Assembly (NCBI RefSeq): GCF_014212175.1
Contig: NZ_JACJVR010000096.1
Coordinates: 1-48,969 of the forward strand
Direction: 5' to 3'
Origin: Cohnella xylanilytica
GTDB taxonomy: Bacteria; Bacillota; Bacilli; Paenibacillales; Paenibacillaceae
Length of the DNA stretch: 48,969 nt
The position numbers and the translations under genes are program-made. Each line of letters opens with the position of its first letter. The first letter of the stretch is position 1. Of this stretch, positions 43,005-48,969 are shown one piece after another. The notes beneath the pieces were generated by a model that made no database searches, was not told where the DNA came from, and saw only the letters and a program-made list of their open reading frames with translations.

Positions 43005-43640
43005 TCATTCCTCATTCGGATTCAGAGAGCCGAGCAGCCCCGTCTCGTAGCCTCTGGCGACCGCTCCGATCCGCGTTCGAACCCCCAGCTTCCGGTTGAT
43101 CGCCGCCATATGGTGCTCGACGGTGCGCTGGCTCATCGCCAGCTCCTGCGCGATCTCCTTGTTCGTCTTCTCCTCGGCGATCCGCTTCAGAACTTCCCGC
43201 TCCGCGGAAGTCAGGAGGTCTCTCGACCGGGCGAGCACCTTCTCCGCCACGAGCGCATGCCCGAGCATGCTCTGACGGACGGCGTTCATGATCTGCGCGT
43301 AAGTACTCTGCTTCGATAGATACGCATGAACCCCGATCTCATACGCCTTGCTATAAAATTCGTCGTAGGCGTATCCGGACAGAAGGATGATTTTGAGAGA
43401 GTGCCCGAATCGCTCCTTCAGTCTCTTCCCCAATTCGAAGCCGTTCATATGCGGCATCGAGACGTCCATCACGAGGACGTCGGGGCGGCAGGAACCGGAC
43501 TCGACGGCCCGCAGCAGCTCGCGGGGATCGACGAAGGTCCACGGCACCTCGATATCCGGCTCTTTGTCCAGACGATTCTTCAACCCCTCCAGCACGAGCG
43601 GGTGATCGTCGAGCAGCGCGACTCTGATCATCTCAGGCAT
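43005..43640 (-). CDS. NarL/ComA-like response regulator
   Basis: A 211-residue response regulator. The receiver domain (residues 5-122) has phospho-acceptor Asp59 in LVMDVSMPHMNG. A LuxR-type helix-turn-helix is near residues 142-200, with TNKEIAQELAMSQRTVEHHMAAINRKLG. GGAGG nine bases upstream sits inside the kinase gene and supports the ATG at 43640, which overlaps the kinase stop by eight bases. It forms a ComP/ComA-like pair with that kinase. Its targets are not evident from neighbours. Confidence 0.9.
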   Translation of the reverse strand: MPEMIRVALLDDHPLVLEGLKNRLDKEPDIEVPWTFVDPRELLRAVESGSCRPDVLVMDVSMPHMNGFELGKRLKERFGHSLKIILLSGYAYDEFYSKAYEIGVHAYLSKQSTYAQIMNAVRQSMLGHALVAEKVLARSRDLLTSAEREVLKRIAEEKTNKEIAQELAMSQRTVEHHMAAINRKLGVRTRIGAVARGYETGLLGSLNPNEE

Positions 43641-45582
43641 GGGCTCGAACCTCCTCTCCTAGCGGCAGACGGATCGCGACCGTCGTTCCCTCTCCGGGGG
43701 ACGATCGAATGTCCGTATCTCCTCCCAAGTGGCGAATCTGGCTAAAAGCCGACAGGAGACCGAAGCGCCTCTCTCCTTCCGGGGACGGCCGCAGGGCGGC
43801 CTCAACGTCGAACCCGTCTCCGTCGTCAACGATCGTGCAATGGATCGCCTGCCGGTCTCCCCACAGACGAATGCTCATCCCGGACGCGCCCGAATGCTTG
43901 AAGACGTTGTGGACGTATTCGCGGACGGCCCGGAACAGATTGATCTTGACCGACTCGTTCGCCGGTTCGCCCGGAGCCAGCTCGTACGCGAGCTCCATCC
44001 GGATCTCCCCCTTCTCCTTCATCGTGCGAAGGAGCCATTGCAGCGCCTCCTTCAGGTCCCCCTGGTCGATAATAGGCGGGTACAAATCGTCGCACAACGC
44101 GCGAATGTCGCGCTGCGAATCGTAGACGCACTTCAGCCAGACGGCGACCTGCTCCCGGTCCGCCGCCCCCGTGTCATGCAGTTCTTCCAGGTCCCGAGAC
44201 AGGAAAATCATGTTCTGCAGCAGATGATCGTGCAGGTAGTAGGCGACGCGCATCCGCTCGGACTGCTGCGCTTCCAGCAGATTCCGGCCGAACGGCGCCA
44301 TGTCGGGAAGCTCGCGGCGCGAATCGGTTCCGCCGTCCGCGCCGTTCTTCCCTCCCAGACGGACGGATAGCAGCCGCTTCTGCCGCTCCAGCCATTCCGC
44401 GCGACGTTCTTCGCGGCGGCGGAAACGCCTTAGGCTTTTCTGATAACCCCAGGTGAGCAGGGCGAATACGGCAAACAGCAGGCACGCCGAGAGCGTCGAC
44501 ATCCCCTTGGCCGCCAGCGAGAATAGCGCGAACGCCGCGCCCAGATAGAAGCTATGGACAAGCAGCCTTGGGATATAAAGCCGCATGTCCAGCATGCTTC
44601 GCGCGACGAGCAGGTACGTGATCGCGCACGAGAAGGGGACGAGACCCGCAAGCGTATATTCGATCGGGACGATCGATTCTCCCCGCGCAAGCTGGGGAAT
44701 GGCATATAGGAACGTGTAGGGCAGCAAGCTGAGGAACAGCGCGGAGAAGAGGACGAGCAGCTGGTTCTGCTCCGTCCGGTCGAACGATCTCCAGAACGCC
44801 AAAGTGAGAACCGCAAGCAGCGCCAGAGTGCCGATTACGGCGCAATTCATCCAATCCTCCAGCCACTTAGGCACGTCGAGGCTCATCGCGATCAAGGAAG
44901 CGATATAGGCGGAGAATAGGACCGAGCAGGCTTGATAGGCGAGCCGCAGCTTCTTGAACCGGCTGTGAACGGTGCGGAACGCGAGCTGCAGATAGAAGGA
45001 CAGAAGTAGATAAGGCAGCCAGACGGAGGCGTAGGAGCTGACGAGATCGGACACGCTTCTCTCGGCCGAGAAGGAAGCGAGAATGCACAGCGCCATCAGC
45101 CAGTTGAGCGCGTAGAACGACCGGATGACGCGGGACTCCGGCTGGGTCCGGACGGCATACAAGCCGATTCCGAGCATCGTCAGCTCCATGGCGATCGAGA
45201 ACGCGGCCTGGGCGATGCCGTCCGTCCCCGTCCGGCTTCGGAATTCCAGCTTGCGGCCGTCCGGCTTCTCGACTTCGATCCGGCCCGCCCTGCTCAGGAT
45301 GACGCCCGATTCGGCCGGGATCAGCCTGGGCTTCGGACTTCCGTCCATCCGCGCGATGCGGTCGCCCGGACCGATCTCCCAGCCGCTCGCCAGCCCCTCT
45401 TCCTCGACGGCCGAGACCGTCCACCCGCTCCCGGCCGCGGGCCTTAGCTCAAGGCCGATATAAGGAGCGCGCAGGGATACGTAATGGATATAAGCGGCCA
45501 GAAGAACGTAGCCGACTAGAGTCGCGGCTAGCAGCAGGCGGGTTTTGAGCTTCGAAAAGGATAAGTTCGTTCCGATCGTCAT
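43633..45582 (-). CDS. ComP-like sensor histidine kinase with PDZ-like domain
   Basis: A 649-residue membrane kinase. One helix near residues 15-33 is followed by an extracellular PDZ-like segment (about 40-115, with GLASGWEIGPGDRIARMDG). Then come about eight more helices up to residue 380, a coiled region, the HisKA_3 dimerisation domain with the phospho-acceptor His451 in ERMRVAYYLHD, and an HATPase domain with the N-box NLFRAVREYVHNVFKH and DDGDGFD. This architecture matches ComP of Bacillus competence signalling. No ComQ- or ComX-like gene is seen upstream. A TGC-TATACT extended -10 (45608-45600) may start the transcript. The signal is unknown. Confidence 0.88.
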   Translation of the reverse strand: MTIGTNLSFSKLKTRLLLAATLVGYVLLAAYIHYVSLRAPYIGLELRPAAGSGWTVSAVEEEGLASGWEIGPGDRIARMDGSPKPRLIPAESGVILSRAGRIEVEKPDGRKLEFRSRTGTDGIAQAAFSIAMELTMLGIGLYAVRTQPESRVIRSFYALNWLMALCILASFSAERSVSDLVSSYASVWLPYLLLSFYLQLAFRTVHSRFKKLRLAYQACSVLFSAYIASLIAMSLDVPKWLEDWMNCAVIGTLALLAVLTLAFWRSFDRTEQNQLLVLFSALFLSLLPYTFLYAIPQLARGESIVPIEYTLAGLVPFSCAITYLLVARSMLDMRLYIPRLLVHSFYLGAAFALFSLAAKGMSTLSACLLFAVFALLTWGYQKSLRRFRRREERRAEWLERQKRLLSVRLGGKNGADGGTDSRRELPDMAPFGRNLLEAQQSERMRVAYYLHDHLLQNMIFLSRDLEELHDTGAADREQVAVWLKCVYDSQRDIRALCDDLYPPIIDQGDLKEALQWLLRTMKEKGEIRMELAYELAPGEPANESVKINLFRAVREYVHNVFKHSGASGMSIRLWGDRQAIHCTIVDDGDGFDVEAALRPSPEGERRFGLLSAFSQIRHLGGDTDIRSSPGEGTTVAIRLPLGEEVRAHA

Positions 45583-45599
45583 TAGGCATCACCGACTCC

Positions 45600-45608
45600 A
45601 GTATAGCA
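45600..45608 (-). promoter_or_regulatory. Extended -10 of the ComP/ComA-like operon
   Basis: TGC-TATACT on the minus strand, about 18 bases before the kinase ATG. No -35 match; such promoters often lack one. The leader would be very short. Confidence 0.4.
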
Positions 45609-45609
45609 T

Positions 45610-45668
45610 CGTTCGGCAGCGGGGAGAGCGCCGAACGCGCGAGCCGGCGCCGGGCTGGCCGCTCGCGC
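45610..45668. other. Two GC-rich hairpins behind the serine hydrolase gene
   Basis: CGTTCGGC/GCCGAACG (45610-45637) and GCGCGAGC/GCTCGCGC (45637-45668), back to back, just past the stop of the minus-strand serine hydrolase gene. They lack a U-tract, but are the only candidate transcription end there. Confidence 0.5.
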
Positions 45669-45684
45669 GCTCCGTCGCGTCCGT

Positions 45685-47799
45685 TCAGGGGAACCGGTAA
45701 AACATCGCCGCCGCTTCCTGGCGCAGCAGAGGCTGCTTCGAACGGTAATCGATCGCGCCGGACGCGTCCTTGACCGCTTCCGGACCGTAGTAGCCTCTCG
45801 CCACGGCCGTCTGCACCCCTTCCAGCGCCCAGGCGTCGGTGTCGCCCTTCAGCTTGGCCGGCAGCGGTTCGGCCCCGATGGAGCCGAACAGGAGCAGCAG
45901 CGCCCGCGACAGGACGACGGCCGCCTCCTGGCGGGTGATCGGCCGGTCCGGCTCGAACGCCCCGCGGGCCGTTCCGCTCACGAGCCCGAACTCCAGAGCC
46001 GTCTGAATCTCGGCGGCGTAGGGGCTGTTCGCGGCATCGCGGAATAGCACCGGCTCCTCCGATAGCGGCGTATCCGCGAGCCCCATGAGCTGTCCGACGA
46101 ACTGCGCTCGGGTGATCGGCCTCTCCGGACGGTATGCCCGGGCGTCTTCCTTGTCGAGCAAGCCTTGCTGCCGAACGTAATAGATGTACTTGGCATAGGG
46201 ATGATCGGCGGGGACGTCGTCGTAGAGCTTCGGCTCCGGCAGCTTCTCCGACCAGCTGTCCGCCTTGTTATAGGCGAAGTATGCGATGTTCCCTCGTCCG
46301 TTTTCCTTGAAGGCGGCTCGTCTTCCATCCTCGTCCTCGAACAGCAGCTCCTTGACTTGCTTCAGCCGGTGCTCCCCGTACGAATCGGTAACGATCAGCC
46401 CCCCATCCGTCGCGGAGACGTCGTAATGCCACATCGGCAACCGCAGGTCGCGATAAATGCCTTCCAGCCGAGCCAGCTGCTCCTTCGTCTGACTGACCGA
46501 CGGTTCCGATTCGCCGGATGGCTTCGTTGTCGGATAATAATGGTCCATAAACGACTTGAACAGCTCACTCTGGATCGTGCGGGCGTTGCGGACGCCGTTC
46601 AGCGCGACGAACAGTCCCGTCCGGCGCTCGGGCAGCAGCCAGAGGTGGGATTGGAATCCGGTCGCCGCTCCCCCTTTGTCGACGACGTATTGCCCGTTGG
46701 CAAGGTTCGGGTACGTCGATTCGAAGCCGTACCCGACGCCGGGAATGTCCGGGTGGATCGACACGCTTAGCCGCTCCATCTCTCGTACCGACCGCTCGCT
46801 CAGGAAGGAGACAGCCCCCAGCTTGCCTCCGTTCAGCATCGCGATCATGAACCGGGCCATGTCCGACCCGGTCGAGATCAGCCCTCCGTCAGGCGAATCG
46901 TTCGGGAACGTGGCGTATTGCGGCAGCGGTTCTCCCGCGCCGTCGTGCGGGGTCGCGAGCCTCTTCCGAATGTCGGGCGTGAGGACGAAGCTGCTGTTCT
47001 TCATGCCGAGCGGCGCGAAGATCCGGTCGGCCTCGACCTTCTCGAACGGTTGTCCGGCGACGTTCTGCACGATATAGCCGAGCAGATTGTAGGCGTAATT
47101 GTCGTAGCGGAACGCTTCGCCCGGCCGTCGGACGACGGATGGCGCGTTGTCCTTGACGAAGTCGGCCAACGGGTACACTTCCTCCGGCTCCCCTTCGTCC
47201 GCCGCCGCTTCCGTGCGGTCGAACCCGCTCGTATGCGTCATCAGGTGCTTCAACGTCAACGGCGCTCCGGTGTCGTTCGGAATGCTCAACCCGTTCAAGT
47301 AACCGCCGACGTCGGCATCCAGATCGACCTTGCCTTGCTCGGCCAGCTGCATGACCGCTGCCGCGGTGAAGGTCTTGGAGATCGAGGCCAGGCGGAACAA
47401 CGTGGCGTCGGGATCGACCGGCGCGCGGCTAATCGCGTCGGCATAGCCGTAGCCCTTGGTCAGCAGCGCGCGATCGTCTTGAACAACGGCGACGACCGCC
47501 CCCGCGAGGGATGGCCGGATGTCCGGCCGGTCGAAGAAGCCGTCGAGGAACGACTCGACTTCGCGGGGATCGGAAGGGCCGGGCGGCAGCGCGGACGGCG
47601 CAGGCGGCGCTGATGGCGACAATGTCGAGGATAGCGAAGACGTCTCGGATTGTGCGGATGGTACGGATTGTGCAGATGGTGAGGATGGCCCGGATTCGGC
47701 GGCATAAGCCGCGGACGGGAAGATCATAGCGGCCGACAAGACGGCGGCGAGCAGCTTGCGGCGCGGCGAATGAAGGCTGGCGTGGGTGAAAATGCGCAT
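45685..47799 (-). CDS. Secreted serine hydrolase (class C beta-lactamase/DD-peptidase-like) with SLH domains
   Basis: A 704-residue exported protein. A signal peptide ends near AYAA (residues 31-34). A Ser/Pro-rich spacer (36-76) precedes a serine beta-lactamase-like domain with SISK (Ser139, Lys142), the Tyr-x-Asn motif YDN (232-234), and a KGGAATG triad-like segment. A beta-rich linker (about 430-520) and three SLH repeats in the C-terminal 190 residues, each with RPxRPITR-like or FxDxxxxxYxxEIQ motifs, attach it to the cell wall. The combination suggests a wall-anchored peptidase or esterase; beta-lactam hydrolysis is not implied. Single gene between a two-component pair and a PadR gene. 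Confidence 0.88.
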   Translation of the reverse strand: MRIFTHASLHSPRRKLLAAVLSAAMIFPSAAYAAESGPSSPSAQSVPSAQSETSSLSSTLSPSAPPAPSALPPGPSDPREVESFLDGFFDRPDIRPSLAGAVVAVVQDDRALLTKGYGYADAISRAPVDPDATLFRLASISKTFTAAAVMQLAEQGKVDLDADVGGYLNGLSIPNDTGAPLTLKHLMTHTSGFDRTEAAADEGEPEEVYPLADFVKDNAPSVVRRPGEAFRYDNYAYNLLGYIVQNVAGQPFEKVEADRIFAPLGMKNSSFVLTPDIRKRLATPHDGAGEPLPQYATFPNDSPDGGLISTGSDMARFMIAMLNGGKLGAVSFLSERSVREMERLSVSIHPDIPGVGYGFESTYPNLANGQYVVDKGGAATGFQSHLWLLPERRTGLFVALNGVRNARTIQSELFKSFMDHYYPTTKPSGESEPSVSQTKEQLARLEGIYRDLRLPMWHYDVSATDGGLIVTDSYGEHRLKQVKELLFEDEDGRRAAFKENGRGNIAYFAYNKADSWSEKLPEPKLYDDVPADHPYAKYIYYVRQQGLLDKEDARAYRPERPITRAQFVGQLMGLADTPLSEEPVLFRDAANSPYAAEIQTALEFGLVSGTARGAFEPDRPITRQEAAVVLSRALLLLFGSIGAEPLPAKLKGDTDAWALEGVQTAVARGYYGPEAVKDASGAIDYRSKQPLLRQEAAAMFYRFP

Positions 47800-47950
47800 A
47801 CGATATCTCCTTTTTCGAATTCAATGGATTAGAATGCACCCTAACCCTACCACACGCATCGAAGAGGCGAATCGGTAACGGCGGGCGTTATCCGCGGCCG
47901 TTCACGCATTTATTTTGCGCGATCACGCAACTCAGTCGGGTTGGTTGGAC

Positions 47951-47979
47951 TTGCCAGAGGACGATCGTTAGCCTATACT
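47951..47979 (+). promoter_or_regulatory. Promoter of the padR operon
   Basis: TTGCCA (47951-47956), 17-base spacer, TATACT (47974-47979). The operator palindrome begins 12 bases downstream of the -10. Confidence 0.75.
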
Positions 47980-47980
47980 A

Positions 47981-48022
47981 ATACCTAGAATTACGATGTA
48001 TCGTAAATCAAGGTATTCTAGG
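47981..48022. promoter_or_regulatory. Nested palindromic operator upstream of padR
   Basis: TTACGATGTATCGTAA (47991-48006) has perfect seven-base arms around GT. It is flanked by ATACCT...AGGTAT and CCTAGAA...TTCTAGG, which also pair. It spans the expected transcription start, 16 bases before padR. PadR-type regulators usually bind such palindromes over their own promoters, so autoregulation is likely. Confidence 0.65.
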
Positions 48023-48037
48023 CGAAGGAGGCTCATC

Positions 48038-48370
48038 ATGAAAATCAGCAAGGAACTGCTCAAGGGCAGCACCGTTATCCTCATTCTCACGCTGCTTGAC
48101 CGCAAGGAGATGTACGGCTACGAGCTCGCCAAGGAGCTGGAGCTTCGTTCGGGGGGGATCTTCAGCCTCAAAGAAGGGACGCTGTACCCGATTCTTCACG
48201 CACTCGAGGCCGATTCCATGGTCGAGGCGTATTGGGACGAGCAAGGTCAGCGGCCGCGCAAATATTACCGAATTACCGACCGGGGACGATCGCAGTTGGA
48301 AGAGAAGAAGCGCGAGTGGAGCCTCTTCAGCGGTGCGGTCAACCGCGTGCTCGGGGGGGAGGGAGTCTGA
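48038..48370 (+). CDS. PadR family transcriptional regulator
   Basis: A 110-residue PadR-type winged-helix protein. It begins MKISKELLKGSTVILILTLLD, with the conserved MYGYELAKELE, the recognition region LKEGTLYPILHALEADSMVEAYW, and the wing GQRPRKYYRITDRGR, typical of the short (subfamily 2) PadR group that dimerises through a C-terminal helix. GAAGGAGG lies upstream of the ATG. The stop overlaps the next start codon by one base. In Bacillota such pairs with a HAAS-domain membrane protein are common, and the regulator usually controls that operon. Confidence 0.93.
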   Translation: MKISKELLKGSTVILILTLLDRKEMYGYELAKELELRSGGIFSLKEGTLYPILHALEADSMVEAYWDEQGQRPRKYYRITDRGRSQLEEKKREWSLFSGAVNRVLGGEGV

Positions 48371-48969
48371 TGAACGATATTCGGAATCGCGAGGACGTTC
48401 GTCGCTATCTCGATGAGATTTGCGGCTTGGTGCGGGCTCGGGAGAAGCATGACGAGATTCGGCGGGAGCTGGCGAGCCATCTCGAGGACCTCGTCGCCGA
48501 CAAGCTGGATTCGCTTGGCGAAGCGGTGGAAGACGGAACCGATCGGCGGGTTAGCAAGGACGAGGCGGTGCGGGAGGCGATCCGGCAGATGGGCGATGCC
48601 CGCCTGATCGGGAAGCGGCTGAACCGGGTGCACAAGCCGAAGACGGACTGGAGTCTTGTGGCGCTCTCGGCCGTTCTGATCGGAATCGGGTTATTTGCGA
48701 TGTATACCGTCCAAGGCGCCTTTGAGCCGGGCGGCGTTTACGATTCGGTCCGCTTTTTGATGAACAAAATCGTATTCTCGGCGCTTGGCCTCGCGGCGAT
48801 GGCCGCTCTTTATTTCTTAGATTATCGTAAACTTCGAAGTCTTGTTTGGCCGCTGTACATAACCGCTGCTCTTCTCATGCTGCTCACCCATTTCGAAACG
48901 TTCGGCGGTTCAGTCATCAACGGGGCGCATACTTGGATTCGAATTGCATGTCAACATCAGTTGAAAATT
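48370..48969 (+). CDS. HAAS-domain membrane protein, FtsW/RodA-like (partial)
   Basis: The reading frame is open to the end of the window (200 codons visible, 3' end missing). The cytoplasmic N-terminus (about residues 1-85) is a HAAS/DUF1700-like helical domain: DVRRYLDEICGLVRAREKHDEIRRELASHLEDLVADKLD and AVREAIRQMGDARLIGKRLNRVHKPK. Four hydrophobic segments follow, and the last residues INGAHTWIRI match the NGAxxWIxIG signature of FtsW/RodA/SpoVE proteins. HAAS domains fused to such proteins are usually partners of the PadR gene in the same operon. The FtsW/RodA assignment rests on one motif. Confidence 0.7.
   Translation, partial: MNDIRNREDVRRYLDEICGLVRAREKHDEIRRELASHLEDLVADKLDSLGEAVEDGTDRRVSKDEAVREAIRQMGDARLIGKRLNRVHKPKTDWSLVALSAVLIGIGLFAMYTVQGAFEPGGVYDSVRFLMNKIVFSALGLAAMAALYFLDYRKLRSLVWPLYITAALLMLLTHFETFGGSVINGAHTWIRIACQHQLKI

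Noticed and set aside
42551..43099. A 182-codon plus-strand frame upstream of the malic enzyme gene
   Set aside because: Arg/Pro/Ser-rich low-complexity sequence with no family signature, overlapping the response regulator and the NadX-like fragment on the other strand.

Overview
The window looks like chromosomal DNA of a GC-rich Bacillota, most probably Paenibacillaceae (Paenibacillus or Cohnella-like). The evidence is strong AGGAGG-type ribosome binding sites, frequent GTG/TTG starts, lipoproteins, S-layer homology (SLH) proteins, a ComP/ComA-like two-component pair, a PadR gene followed by a HAAS-type membrane protein, and B. subtilis-like gene families (mntABCD, csaA, rtcB with a YjoB-like ATPase). 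I found no rRNA, tRNA, CRISPR array, insertion sequence or prophage. Several gaps carry short tandem or inverted repeats.

Layout. 1-430: no recognisable gene, one TGCC microsatellite. 430-7160: a metal-transport block with a ZIP transporter, a two-gene membrane module with a histidine-rich linker (COG0701/TIGR03943 type), and a divergent mntABCD-type ABC transporter preceded by MntR-like palindromes. 7160-7640: a repeat island. 7657-13421: SDR and Dabb genes, an LCP cell-wall enzyme, csaA, DUF1294, and a MocR-type regulator divergent from an EamA exporter. 13479-19292: a copper/cytochrome block with Sco and cytochrome c on the plus strand, facing nosD-nosL-nosY-nosF-ytkA and an orphan NarL-type response regulator on the minus strand. 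No nosZ is present. 19602-22949: a large SLH/Ig-repeat surface protein.

23100-34195: one long minus-strand cobalamin unit. A cobalamin riboswitch and its terminator precede btuF, btuC, btuD, cobT, cobU, cbiB, cobS, cobD, cobQ and cobO, and a terminator closes it. The genes cover uptake, adenosylation, amidation, aminopropanol attachment and nucleotide-loop assembly; corrin-ring synthesis is not here. A 51-bp minisatellite lies between cobS and cobD. 34245-36255: a DUF1904 gene and a DedA-PAP2 fusion whose PAP2 half seems to have lost its catalytic residues.

36259-39300: rtcB RNA ligase and an AAA+ ATPase in one operon behind a leader with its own promoter and a possible 33-codon reading frame. 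39400-41126: small basic protein, DUF4190 and DUF975 membrane proteins. 41026-43008: ACT-domain malic enzyme and a probable aspartate dehydrogenase remnant. 43005-45608: ComP/ComA-like pair. 45685-47799: secreted serine hydrolase with SLH domains. 47951-48969: PadR regulator with a clear promoter and operator, and the start of a HAAS/FtsW-RodA-like protein that runs off the window.

All functional calls come from reading translated sequence and motifs; no database search was run.
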